Below are positions 36,089 to 48,209 of a DNA stretch of 64,000 nucleotides, in pieces. The notes below the pieces were generated by a model. It did no database searches. It had not been told where the DNA came from and saw nothing but the letters and a program-made list of their open reading frames with translations. Location of the stretch: positions 114,127,501-114,191,500 of the forward strand of contig CM065811.1 in the NCBI GenBank assembly GCA_033398695.1. Direction: 5' to 3'. Source of the stretch: Orobanche coerulescens. Taxonomy: Eukaryota; Streptophyta; Magnoliopsida; Lamiales; Orobanchaceae. Within the stretch, counting starts at the first letter, position 1, and each line of letters starts with the position of its first letter. The position numbers and the translations under genes were made by a program.

Positions 36089-39000
36089 GATGAAGAAGAC
36101 CGATGATCCAGAGGCCCGAATGATCTCAGGTACACTCGATATTCTATCTCAACCTGTGTGTACCCTTTTTGATACTGGTGCATCGCATTCATTCATTTCC
36201 GAGTCATGTTTGAGTAGACTACGTCTGGGTAGTGCTACTAGTTGTGAGCCTTATGTCATTGGTCTACCTGATGGTAGACGAATTATCGGAAATCGTGAGA
36301 TTCAGAATTGTCCGATTCAGCTTCATGGTCGTGTATGGCCAGCGGACCTAATCGTAGTAGATCTGCCGAGAGACGACGTCATCTTGGGTATTGATTGGAT
36401 GGATCATCATGATGCCATCATTAGTGTCCGTAAGCATATGGTCACTATCATTTCAGACGATGGGGTCAAATGTGTGCTTTAGGGAGGTAATCCCAACTGT
36501 TCTGGAAGAGTTATTAATTTGATGAAAGCAGTGAGATTACACAGTCAGGGGTGTGTTGGTTATTGGTGCTATATGACCAAAACCAAGAAATCATCAGTAA
36601 TGTTGATGGATATTCCGTTCGTGAGAGAATATGCCGATGTATTTCCAGACGAGTTACCTGGTTTGCCTCCACAGAGAGATGTGGAATTCACGATTGAGTT
36701 GGAGCCTCGTACATCTCCAATATCGAAGGCACCGTACCGGATGGCCCCGACCGAAATGCAGGAGTTGAAGAATCAACTTGAGGAATTGTTCGAGAAAGGT
36801 TATATCCGACCGAGTGCGTCCCCGTGGGGAGAACCGGTGTTGTTTGTCAAGAAGAAGGATGGTTATTTTCGCTTGTGTATTGATTATCGGGAGTTGAACA
36901 GGGTGACAATCAAGAATAAGTATCCCTTACCCCGTATTGATGATCTCTTAGATCAACTTTAGGGAGCTTCAATATTTTCCAAGATCGACTTAAGATCTGG
37001 ATATCATCAGTTGCGGATTCGAGAGTCGGATATCGCGAGGACGGCGTTTCGAACACGCTATGGTCATTATGAGTTTGTGGTTATGCCGTTTGGATTGACG
37101 AACGCACCTGCGGTATTCATGGAGTTAATGAATCGGGTTTTCATCGACTTTTTGGATCAGTTTGTTGTTGTCTTCATCGATGACATTTTGATTTATTCTC
37201 GTAACCGAGAGGAATACGAGGTTCATCTTCATGAGGTTCTCGACGTGTTAAGACGAGAGCAACTTTATGGAAAGTTTTCCAAATGTGAGTTCTGGATGTC
37301 CGAAGTGACTTTTCTCGGGCATGTAATTTCATCAGATGGAGTACGTGTTGATCCTCAGAAGACGGAGGCTATCCAAGATTGTTACCTCCGAAGAATATTA
37401 GGGAAATCCGAAGCTTTCTCGGATTAGCCGGTTATTATCGGCGGTTTGTGGAAGGATTTTCTAAAATCGCTCAACCCTTGACGAACCTTTTGCGAAAGGA
37501 TAAGAAATACATGTGGTCCGAAGCGTGTCAACGGAGGTTTGAGGAACTCAAGAGCCGGTTAGTTTCAGCACCTGTACTTTCCTTGCCACAAGGGACGAAA
37601 GGATTTGTGGTTTATAGTGATGCGTCCGGACAGGGTCTCAGATGTGTACTCATGCAGAATGGGAAGGTTATTGCCTATGCTTCATGGAAATTGAGACCTT
37701 ACGAGGTTAATTATCCGACCCACGACTTAGAGTTAGCAGCCGTGGTTTTCACGTTGAAGATTTGGCGTCATTACCTTTATGGCGTCACCTGTCAGATATT
37801 CACCGATCATAAGAGTCTAAAGTATATATTTACTCAGAAGGAGTTAAATATGCGATAGAGATGGTGGTTGGAACTAATCAAAGATTACGATATCGAGATC
37901 CTTTACCACCCAGGCAAGGCGAACGTTGTCGCCGACGCCTTGAGTCGTAAGTCCGTTCAGGAACAGATGCTTGCTCGTTTAACAGTTCAGAAGGAACTTC
38001 AATAGGAATTCCATAGACCAGAGATCGAGGTCTGGCTTCAGCGAGTACAAGGGCAACTTTGCATGTTAGAGATTTCATCGCCACTTGAGCAGGCAATCAG
38101 AGAGAATCAGGGTTCAGACCCAGCATTGTTGCGCATCCGTGAGGATGTGGCTCAGGGGAAAGCCCCTGGATTCATGATCCACGAGGATGGACTTTTGAGA
38201 TTTAACAATCGGTTGTGCGTACCGGCGAATGACGAGTTGAAAAACTCGATTTTGAGAGAAGCTCATGCTACCCCTTATTCCGTTCACCCGGGGTCCAGCA
38301 AGATGTATAAAGACTTGAAACAAAATTACTGGTGGAGTAATATGAAGCGAGAAGTCGCATAATTTGTTTCGAAATGATTAACCTGTCATCAAGTCAAGAT
38401 AGAACATCAGCGACGGGCAGGTATGCTGAAACCTCTCCCTATTCCAGAATGGAAGTGGGAAGACATTTCTATGGATTTCATCACGAGTTTTCCGACGAGT
38501 CGTCAGGGTATGAATACGATCTGGGTGATCGTGGACCGCTTAACTAAGTCAGCTCACTTTCTCGAGATTAAAGATACTTGGGGTCCCGAGAGACTTGCCC
38601 AGTTATTCATCAAAGAGATAGTGAGATTGCACGGTACTCCTAAGAGTATCGTTTCTGATCGTGACGGGCGATTCATGTCTCATTTTTGGAAATCAGTTCA
38701 TCGTGCTATGGGAACTCAGCTTAATCTCAGTACCGCCTTTCATCCTCAGACAGACGGGCAATCAGAGAGGACTATTAAGACATTAGAGGACATGTTGAGG
38801 GCATGCGTCCTCGATTGGAAAGACCATTGGGAAGCCCAACTACCATTGATCGAGTTCACGTATAATAATAGTTGGCATTCTTCGATTAAGATGGCACCTT
38901 ACGAGGCCTTGTACGGTCGTCGTTGTCGATCTCCTTTGTGTTGGGACGACTTATCACAGTCAATCGGCACCGAGCCCGATATGCTTATAGCCGCCCGTGA

Positions 39001-39514
39001 GAAGGTAGCTTTGATCAGGAGTCGTTTGTTGACCGCTCAGAGTCGACAGAAATCTTATGCAGACAATCGTCGTCGACCACTAGAGTTCGAGACGGGTGAC
39101 CACGTTTTGGTCAAGGTATCCCCAAGTCGAGGTATTTTCCGTTTCGAAAAACGGGGGAAGTTGAGTCCGAGATTTATTGGACCGTTTGAGATTTTGGAAC
39201 GAGTAGGCGAGCTAGCTTATCGTTTGGCCTTACCTCCGGCGTTAAGCCAAATTCATAATGTGTTTCACATCTCTCAGCTACGGAAGTATGTTGCCGACCC
39301 GAGTCACATACTTCAGTTCGATGAAATCGAGATCGCGGATGATCATTCGTATGAGGAGCGCCCCATACGAGTCTTAGAGCGGCGAATCAAACAGTTGAGG
39401 GATAAGGCGATTCCTTTGGTTAAAATTCAGTGGTCTAGACATGGAGTCGAAGAGGCTACTTGGGAAACCGAGGATAGTATGTGGGAGGGTTATCCCGAGT
39501 TGTTTGACCCTTAG
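36089..39514 (+). pseudogene. pol: pol of E unit 3
   Basis: Protease [11 protein letters not shown] near 36170, RT with MPFGLTNAP and FIDDILIYS, RNase H, and a 363-codon open block (38423-39514) covering the integrase core and tail. Stops and shifts: TAG 36480 (private, CAG to TAG), TAG 36960, 1-bp deletion near 37381, TAG 37856, TAG 38003 and TAA 38360. Those at 36960, 37381, 38003 and 38360 lie 7677 bp from identical changes in unit 2. Confidence 0.91.
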
Positions 39515-39547
39515 TTTCGGGGACGAAACTCTTTTAAGGGGGGTGTA

Positions 39548-41964
39548 TTTAATACCCGGTTGTAATTCAGTCATTATCATTCAGTAATTTCATTCGGTAA
39601 TTGTCACTATGTAATCTTTCACTTGTTAATAATCATTCATCCGTGTTCACCGTTCAGAATAACTTCGAGTTGTGTATCGATATTGTTCATTGTTTCAACC
39701 TTATTCAGGAATCGAGACAAGAGTATTATCTTGATTGTTGTAATTGATTCATTAGTCGTTGTTGACGTTGGAATTCATGTCATTTCAAATCTCTTCATTG
39801 TTCAAATCGTGTTCTTGTTGGACGAACCCTTGTAATCATTACTTGGAATCACCATTTTGGGGTTTCCGTACTTCCATTTCGTGTTATTGGTTCCCAAATA
39901 TCAATTCCTATTGCCTTTATTCCCTTCCCGAGTCTTTTTTCATCATTTTAGGACCCAAGAGGGTGTGGGCCGCGGCACAAGGAGTGTGAGCCGCGGCACA
40001 CACATTTTACAGTTTTTGGCCGAGCACTCTGTACCTTGTGCCGCGGCACATGCCGGCAGGGCCGCGGCACACTGCGGCCACTTCGCGGCACACCTGGCCC
40101 GGCCGCGCACACTCGTATTGCATTTTCGGCCAAAACGCTGTCGTACCTTGTGCGCGGCACATGCCGGGCAGGCTGCGCACATCGCGAGACACTGCCGCGG
40201 CACACTCGTCCGTGCCGCGGCATGCTGCCGACCACTGGGGGGCATTTTTAGCCCTGTTCCGCGGCACACTTCGGCCGGGCCGCGGCACACAGGGCAGTCG
40301 ACTCTATAATTGCATTTTTAGGCGAGATCAACCAATTTTTCTTCCATTTCTTCACCTTCATCCGAGAGAAAAGGCTTGAGGGAGAGAATTTTCTTCATCT
40401 ATCACTTGAGTGTTGGATTTTAATCATTTTCATTCAGTTGTGAAGCTCGGATCATCGATCTATCGCGTATTCTTCGGATCATAGTGCTTGGATCTTCAAG
40501 AGGTAATTTCTTCAACATCTTGGATTTCGATTTTGTATTGAGATATGATGTTTTGGATGTTAAGATCATGTTGTATGAAGTGATATACGCATGATTATGG
40601 ATATGTTTGATTGTTCATTGGATTATTGAAGGATTATTCAAGAACACTTTGAATATTGAGTTGGATTTGGGGGTTTTCGATTAATCGTTGTTGTAATCAC
40701 GAATTTGTAGATTCATATCGGATATTTCATCATTTTGAAGATGTTTTGATGGTTTGAAACACTTCTTGGGGATTTGATGTTGGTATTATTGAGGCTTGGT
40801 TATAATCAATCGAAGTTTGGCCACAAAGTGTTCGATATAATGCCCCAATGAACTTGGTTTAATCGTATCGACGTTTTGAGTTCGTTATATTCGTGTTTGA
40901 TTCGTATGTTGAACGGATTGTTGGTAATTGTGTTATTCAAGGTTGTTCGAGCGACCGATATCTCAATTAGGACATTGTTCGTGGAAGGATAATTATCACC
41001 GGTGTTGGGTAAGTTAATTCTTACTCGGTTAAAAGGATATTCATTCCTTTTGTTGTTGTTCATTCATAATCATAACTCATTCATCATTGTATTAACCGTA
41101 TTGAGACTTGTAATTGTCGAATAATCATTTCATTCACGAGGAACGGCGGTTCCAATCATTTCATTGGGTTATCAATCACTTCAGTATTATTTTCATCCCG
41201 ATGAGTCATTTTTGACCTTGTCGAATTATTATTCATTGATATTCATTGTGGTCATTCTCGTTCATATGACCTTCTGGGTTCATATTGTGTGGTCGGGTGC
41301 GGATGTGTGGAATTTTTAGTCGGGCACGCGATGGCCATGTATTGGGATTGATACATTGGGCTGTGCACACGGTAAAGATTAACTCCGTGAGACTAATTAG
41401 GTACAAGGACGGGTGTCTCCGGTCATCCGTCTTGTACATTTGCACAGAACACTACGGGCGTACTATGATACTCCTCTTCAGCGTAATTCATAACTAAGGA
41501 TAATTCATAACTTCAGATATACCATGATTGTGTATTTCCAACCCTTGAGGATTGTTGTTCTGTGTAACTGACCCCGTTAGGGGATATTGTTTTTCAGGTC
41601 ACGACAAGGCAAAGGCACGGGAAGAGTATGTTGACGGCGAAGAGTCCCAGTGATACTAGTAGGGGGCCCCAGTCATTCCGGCTATTTCAGTTATTTCAGT
41701 CATTTCAGTCATTTGTATTTCCGCTGCAAATTCCGTTTGAGATGTTTATTTATTTAGGGTGGTGTATTTTATCTTCATATAAAATATACTAGTATTCTGT
41801 ATTGTCCTGGTGTATTGTACGTAAACTCCTCATCGGAGTATTTGGTAATATAATGTGGTTCGGTACTACAATTATATTATTTAATTCATCAGTTTTCATT
41901 CGCCTGGTGGGTCCCAGTCGGGGGTCCACGACACTGTAATATCCGCATAGTTTGGGGTGTTACA
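39548..41964 (+). repeat. array E, LTR 4
   Basis: Starts TTTAATACCCGG, so the terminal TG is mutated to TT. Ends GTGTTACA at 41964, directly followed by gag sequence of A (CAAGAAGTC). Its CCGCGG array has more small indels than the other LTRs. Confidence 0.9.
39968..40310 (+). promoter_or_regulatory. CCGCGG palindrome array and TATA box, LTR 4
   Basis: The outer motifs are intact, but between 40070 and 40200 several lose single bases (GGCCGCGCACA, TGTGCGCGGCACA, GGCTGCGCACA). TATAAT is at 40305-40310. The small indels in GC-rich sequence could be real decay or base-calling error. Confidence 0.78.
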
Positions 41965-42380
41965 CAAGAAGTCTAAGAACCGTAATCAGTCTGACGGCAG
42001 TCAGGCCACTTTCAAGAAACCACGTGCGGGCTCTACTTTTTCTGAGCGACCTCCTTTGGCGCCTAAAACCGCGGAATCTCAGTCACGAGTTTCCAGTTCG
42101 GCCATCACCTGTTTCAACTGTGAAGAACAGGGTCATTTCAGCACCAAATGTCCGAAACAGACTGTCACGTGCCACAACTGTGGGATTGCTGGGCATAGGG
42201 CCCGTTTTTGCCGAAGGGACTCTAAATCTACTCCAGCGTCATCTCAGGCCCTAGGACATTCAGCGGTGCAGAATCAGGCCACTCAGTCAGCGTCATTCAA
42301 GACGACAGGAGCTAAAGGCGGAGCCAAGAGCTATCAGACGGGAGCGTCCGACTCGGGGGCCGGCAAGCCCCGAATTTATG
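41965..42380 (+). pseudogene. gag: gag of element A, 3' part
   Basis: Resumes the gag cut at 16565, starting within the codon before [11 protein letters not shown]. Two canonical knuckles are intact: [14 protein letters not shown] and [14 protein letters not shown] (about 42116-42218). It differs from the E copies throughout ([13 protein letters not shown]), so it belongs to A and not to a fourth E unit. The frame is open into protease. Confidence 0.88.
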
Positions 42381-45300
42381 AGATGAAGAAGACCGATGAT
42401 CCAGAGGCCCGGATGATCTCAGGTACACTCGATATTTTATCTCAACCTGTGTGTAACCTTTTTGATACTGGTGCATCGCATTCATTCATTTCCGAATCCT
42501 GCTTGAGTAGACTACGTCTGGGTAGTGCTATTAGTTGTGAACCTTATGTCATTGGTCTACCTGACGGTAGAAGAATTATCGGAAATCACGAGATTCAGAA
42601 TTATCCGATTCAGCTTCATGGCCGTGTATGGCTAGCAGACCTAATCGTGGTAGATTTACCGAGAGACGACGTCATTCTGGGTATTGATTGGATGGATCGT
42701 CACGATGCCATCATTAGTGTCCGTAAGCGTATGGTCACTATCATTTCAGACAATGGGGTTGAATGTGTTTGTCAGGGAGGTAATCCCGACTGTTCGGGTA
42801 AGGTCATTAACTTGATGAAAGCAGTGAAATTACTCAGTCAGGGGTGTGTTGGTTATTGGTGCTATATGACCAAAACGGAGAAATCATCAGTAATGTTGAC
42901 GGGTATTCCGGTAGTGAGGGAATATGCCGATGTTTTTCCAGACGAGTTACCTGGTTTGCCTCCACAGAGAGATGTGGAATTCACGATTGAGTTGGAGACC
43001 GGTACGTCCCCGATATCGAAGGCACCGTACCGGATGGCCCCGACCGAAATGCAGGAATTAAAGAACCAACTTGAGGAGTTATTCGAGAAAGGTTATATCC
43101 GACCTAGTGCGTCCCTGTGGGGAGCACCAATGTTGTTTGTCAAGAATAAGGATGGTTTGTTTCGCTTGTGTATTGATTATCGGGAGTTGAACTGGGTGAC
43201 GATCAAGAATAAATATCTTCTACCCGATATCAATGATCTTTTGGATCAACTTCAGGGAGCTTCAGTATTTTCCAAGATCGACTTAAGATCTGGATATCAT
43301 CAGTTGCGAATTCGAGAGTCGGATATCGCAAGGACGGCGTTCCGAACATGCTATGGTCATTATGAGTTTGTGGTTATGCCATTTGGGTTGACTAATGTAC
43401 CTGCGGTATTCATGGAGTTAATGAATTGGGTTTTCATCGACTATCTGGATCAGTTCGTGGTTGTCTTCATTGATGACATTTTGATTTATTCTCGTGACCG
43501 GGAGGAATACGAGTTTCACCTTCATCAAGTGCTCGACGTGTTGGGATGAGAACAACTTTATGGGAAGTTTTCCAAATGTGAGTTCTGGATGTCCGAAGTG
43601 ATGTTTCTCGGACATGTAATTTCATCAGACGGAGTTCGTGTCGACCCTCAGAAGACGGAGGCTATCCGAGATTGGCTACCTCCGAAGAATGTTAAGGAGA
43701 TCCAAAGCTTTCTCGGATTAGCCGGTTATTATCGGCGGTTTGTTGAAGGATTTTCAAAAATCGCTCAACCCATGACAAATCTTTTACGGAAAGATAAGAA
43801 ATATACGTGGTCCGACGCGTGTCAACAGAGTTTTGAGGAACTCAAGAGCCGGTTAACTTCAGCACATGTCCTTTCTTTACCGCAAGGGACAGAAGGATTT
43901 GTGGTTTATAGTGATGCGTCCGGACAGGGTCTCGGATGTGTACTCATGAAGAACAGGAAAGTTATTGCTTATGCTTCACGGAAATTGAGACCTTACGAGG
44001 TTAATTATCCGACCCATGACCTGGAGTTAGCAGCCGTGGTATTTGCATTGAAGATTTGGCATCATTATCTTTATGGCGTTACCTGTCAGATATTCACCGA
44101 TCATAAGAGTTTAAAGTATATATTTACTCAGAAGGAGTTAAATATGCGACAGAGACGGTGGTTGGAACTAATCAAAGATTATGATATCGAGATCCTTTAT
44201 CACTCGAGCAAGGCGAACGTTGTCGCCGACGCCTTGAGTTGTAAGTCCGTTCAGGAGCAGATGCTTGCGCGATTAACAGTTCGGAAGGAACTTCAGCAGG
44301 AATTTATAAGACCTGAGATCGAGTTCTGGTTACAGCGAGTACAAGGGCAACTTTGTACGTTGGAGATTTCATCGCCACTTGAGGAGGAAATCAGGGAAAA
44401 TCAGGGTCTGGACCCACTTTTGTTATGCATTCGAGAGGATGTGACTCAGGGCAAAGGCCCCGGGTTTGTGGTCCACGAGGATGGACTTTTGCGTTTTAAG
44501 AATCGATTGTGCGTACCGGCGAATGACGAGTTGAAAAACTCAATTTTGAGAGAAGCTCATGCTACCACTTATTCCGTTCATCGGGGTCTAGCAAGATGTA
44601 TAAAGACTTGAAACAGAATTACTGGTGGAGTAATATGAAGCGAGAAGTCGCAGAATTTATTTCGAGATGTTTGACCTGTCAGCAAGTCAAGTTTGAACAT
44701 CAGTGACCGGCGGGTATGCTGAAACCGCTCCCTATTCCAGACTGGAAGTGGGAAGATATTTCTATGGACTTCATCATGAGTTTGCCGACGAGTCATCGTG
44801 GCATGAATACAATCTGGGTAATTATGGATCGCTTAACTAAATCAGCTCATTTCCTTGAGGTTAAGGATACGTGGGGTCCCGAGAGACTTGCCCAGTTATT
44901 TATCAAAGAGATAGTGAGATTGCACGGTACTCCTAAAAGTATCGTTTCCGATCGTGACGGATGATTCGTATCTCATTTTTGGAAATCAGTTCATCGTGCT
45001 ATGGGAACTCAGCTTAATCTCGATCTGACTTTTCATCCTCAAACTGGCTGCATAATCGAGAGGACAATTCAGACTTTGGAGGACATGTTGAGGGCATGTG
45101 TCCTCGATTGGAAAGATGATTGGGAAGCCCAACTACCATTGATCGAGTTCACGTACAACAACAGTTGGCATTCTTCGATTAAGATGGCACCTTACGAGGC
45201 CTTGTACGGTCGTCGTTGTCGATCTCCTTTGTGTTGGAATGACTTATCAGAATCAATCGGCACTGAGCCCGATATGCTTATAGCCGCCCGTGAGAAGGTA

Positions 45301-45807
45301 GCTTTGATCAGGAGTCGTTTGTTGACCGCTCAGAGTCGATAGAAATCATATGCAGATAATCGTCGTCGACCATTAGAGTTCGAGACGGGTGACCATGTTT
45401 TGGTCAAGGTATCCCCGAGTCGTGGTATCTTCCGTTTTGGGAAGAAGGGAAAGTTGAGTCCGATATTCATTGGACCGTTTGAGATTTTGGATCGAGTAGG
45501 CGAGCTAGCTTATCGATTGGCCCTACCTCCGGCGTTGAGCCGAATTCATAATGTGTTTCATGTCTCTCAGTTACGGAAGTATGTTGCGGACCCGAGTCAC
45601 ATACTTCAGTTCGATGAAATCGAGATCGTCGATGATCATTCATATGAGGAGCGTCCTATACGTGTCTTAGAGCGGCGAATCAAACAGTTGAGGAACAAGA
45701 CGAATCCTTTGGTAAAAATCCAGTGGTCTAGACACAGAGTCGAAGAGGCTACTTGGGAAACCGAGGATAGTATGCAGGATAGTTATCCCGAATTGTTTGA
45801 CCCTTAG
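42381..45807 (+). pseudogene. pol: pol of element A
   Basis: Gag end, protease ([11 protein letters not shown] near 42470) and reverse transcriptase ([18 protein letters not shown]) are open to a TGA at 43547 (CGA to TGA). RNase H and the integrase N-terminus are open from 43589 to a 1-bp frameshift near 44582 in the His-His-Cys-Cys domain. Further stops are TGA 44704 and 44962 (both CGA to TGA) and TAG 45340 (CAG to TAG). In the integrase the usual [10 protein letters not shown] region reads HPQTGCIIER, so the second block near the catalytic Glu is altered. The chromodomain-like tail ends with the stop at 45805. Confidence 0.91.
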
Positions 45808-45838
45808 TTATCACGAAACTCTTTTACGGGGCGGTGTA

Positions 45839-48206
45839 TGTAATACCCAGCGGTAATTCAGTCATTATCATTCAGTATTTATCATTCAGTAATTGTCACT
45901 CAGTATTTCTCACTCATTATTGATCACTTATCACTCATATTCAATCATTGTATTCTTCTTTCAGAGTAATTGTATCGTGTATCAATCGTCATTCATCATC
46001 AATCTAGTTGGAGAATTGTGCGGTGTTAACCATCGTTGCCACTTCATAGTGTGCTGTGTGTGAGGAGTAGCGCACGCTACGTACTCTCTTTAGCGTGCGC
46101 TAATTGAGTACGGGTAGCGCACGCTACAAATGGTAAGTAGCGCGCACTAGTAGGCTGGAGTAGCGCACGCTATGCAGCCAGTATAGCGCGCGCTAAGGTC
46201 GGATCAGGTTGAGTCCAGTGGCTACTGGACTGCATTGGATTAATTCATAGCGCACGCTATGAGTGGTTTTTAGCGTACGCAAATGGTGTAGTAGTGCACG
46301 CTAAATATTGTTTGTAGCGCACGCTACCGCGAGCAGATCAGAGGACAGAAGGTTCTGGACTCCAGTACTGGGCATCAAATAATTCGTTAGCATACGCTAA
46401 CATTTTGGGGTTAGCGCACGCTAAGTGTTCAGCTGTAGCGCACGCTACAAGAAGGTACGTAGCACGCACTACCGTTGTCGGACAGTGAGTACTGGACTAA
46501 CCAAAACACCTGTTAGCGCACGCTAAGAACTGGGGCTAGCGCGCACTAAACTGGAATTTCTATAAATTGGACAGTGCAGCCCAGATTTCGGCATTTGTCA
46601 TTTCTTCTCATTCTCTCATCGGTTCCGGGCGATTTGGAACGATATGGAGAGTATTCTTCGAGGTGTAATTATCAATCATCATCTTCAAGTCTTTGAGTTG
46701 GATTAATCATCACTTCATCATCTCCAAAACATCAAATCAAAGGTATTAATCTCTTGGATCTAGAATTTTGGATTTTTGGGTTTTTCCTTCCGATTTCTTT
46801 GTGTAAGCTTGGATTGTTGTTGGAATATGTTAGATATGGATTATCTACCTTGGATAAATATATTCCTATGGATTTAATGGCTATTTTGGGGATTTATTTC
46901 AAGAACCCTTGGGGTTGACTTCGGTTAATTTGGGGATTTCCGATTGATGTTGTTGTAATCTTGAATTGTGGATTCCTATTGGATTATTGATGCAATTGAT
47001 ATTGTTTTGCTGGTTTGAATCAATCATTTGAAAGTTGGTTTCGATAATTTGGGTTTGGTTGTAACCAACGGGGAGGATATTTTCAACGTATTCGTTAGAG
47101 TGCATCTACGAGTTTGGAAATTGTTGTATCGATGTTTGAGTTGGTTATGATCGTGTTTGATATGTGTATTGAACGGATTATTGGTAATTGTGTTATTCAA
47201 GGTTGTTCGAGTGACCGACATTTCATTTAGGATGTTGTTCGTGGACCGACATTCTTCACCGGTTGTGTAAGTTAATTCTTACTCAGTTAAAAGGATATTC
47301 ACTCCTTTCGTTGTTGTTCATTCATAATCATAATTCATTCATATTGTTTTAACCGTATCGAGACTTGTCATTGTCAGTTAATCACTTCAGTCACGAGGAA
47401 CGACGGTTCCACTCATTTCATTGAGCTACCATTCATTTCACTATCATTTCATCTTGGTGAGTCTTTATTGATTCTCGATGTCACTTTTTTTATATCATGG
47501 CATTCCGGGTCATACTGGCGTGCCAGTGGTATGTGTAGGATTTTCATGTCGGGCACGTTTAAGTCGTGTGTTGGTTGTTGGCCTCACATTGGACTGTGCA
47601 CACGAGTCGATTTCTTCGTGAGACTGATTAGGTACAAGACCACACGTGTATTGGATCGATACTCGTTGGTGGCTTGTGCACGGATGCATTTCCATCCCGG
47701 ACGTAGTGTGGCGCCTTTTCCTTTGAGCCGTACTGTTAGTTGATTCATATAGCATGTTTGATTGCGTATGTTTCAACAGGATTGTGTGTATTCAACTCTT
47801 GAGGATTGTTGTTCTGTGTAACTGACCCCGTTGGGGGATATTGTTTTTCAGGTCATGGCAAGGCAAAAGCACGGGGAGAGCACGTTGACGGCGAGGAGTC
47901 CCAATGATACTAGCAGGGGCCCCCAGTTTTTTCAGTCATTTATGTTTCCTTCATTTTATTCCGCTACAGACATTCCGTTTGAATACTCATTTTACTCAGT
48001 GTTGTATATTTTATCTCAATATAAAATATACATGTATTCTGTAATATCTTGGGTGCGTTGTATGAAACTCCTCATCGGAGTAATTAATGTTGTAATGTGG
48101 TTCGGTACTACATTTACCCTGTGTAATTCATTCATTTTCATTCGCCTGGTGGGTCCCAGTCGGGGGTCCACGACACTGTAATATCCGCCTAGTTTGGGGT
48201 GTTACA
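45839..48206 (+). repeat. 3' LTR of element A
   Basis: Starts TGTAATACCCAG after ACGGGGCGGTGTA and ends GGGTGTTACA. It carries 16 palindromes upstream of TATAAAT (46561) and a long leader-like region. The last 475 bp match the 5' remnant at 14778. The right flank AATAT opens into a copia leader. No gene is present. Confidence 0.92.
46068..46567 (+). promoter_or_regulatory. TAGCG-NN-CGCTA palindrome array and TATA box, A 3' LTR
   Basis: Motif starts: 46068, 46091, 46115, 46138, 46161, 46184 | 46248, 46271, 46292, 46315 | 46388, 46412, 46436, 46460 | 46514, 46537. Steps inside clusters are 21-24 bp; steps between clusters are 64, 73 and 54 bp. The commonest form is TAGCGCACGCTA. Gaps carry a second inverted repeat, AGTCCAGT...ACTGGACT (about 46213-46232). 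TATAAAT at 46561-46567 lies 12 bp after the last motif. Confidence 0.88.
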
Positions 48207-48209
48207 AAT

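Larger units (their letters stand above)
16566..41964 (+). mobile_element. tandem retrotransposon array E: LTR-int-LTR-int-LTR-int-LTR
   Basis: Four LTRs of about 2.4 kb (16566, 24198, 31872, 39548) alternate with three internal regions, period about 7.63-7.68 kb. Each internal region has its own primer site, gag, pol and polypurine tract. Adjacent units share single LTRs, which separate insertions would not produce. Units 2 and 3 have at least five identical disabling changes at identical offsets that unit 1 lacks, so they arose by duplication after inactivation. No matching 5-bp duplication flanks the array (TCTGC left, CAAGA right). Confidence 0.92.
14778..48206 (+). mobile_element. Ty3/gypsy element A, split by B and by array E
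   Basis: Pieces in order are a 5' LTR remnant (14778-15251), primer site, gag 5' part (15688-16565), gag-pol remainder (41965-45807) and a complete 3' LTR (45839-48206). The remnant aligns over its whole 474 bp with the last 475 bp of the 3' LTR (from ACTGT at 47732), confirming they belong to one element. The element lies in a copia gag leader. The right flank is AATAT; its partner is off-window. Confidence 0.85.

Noticed and set aside
46068..46548. CRISPR-like array
   Set aside because: Motifs are 12 bp with ~11-bp gaps, lie in LTRs of plant retrotransposons, and have no cas genes or unique longer spacers.
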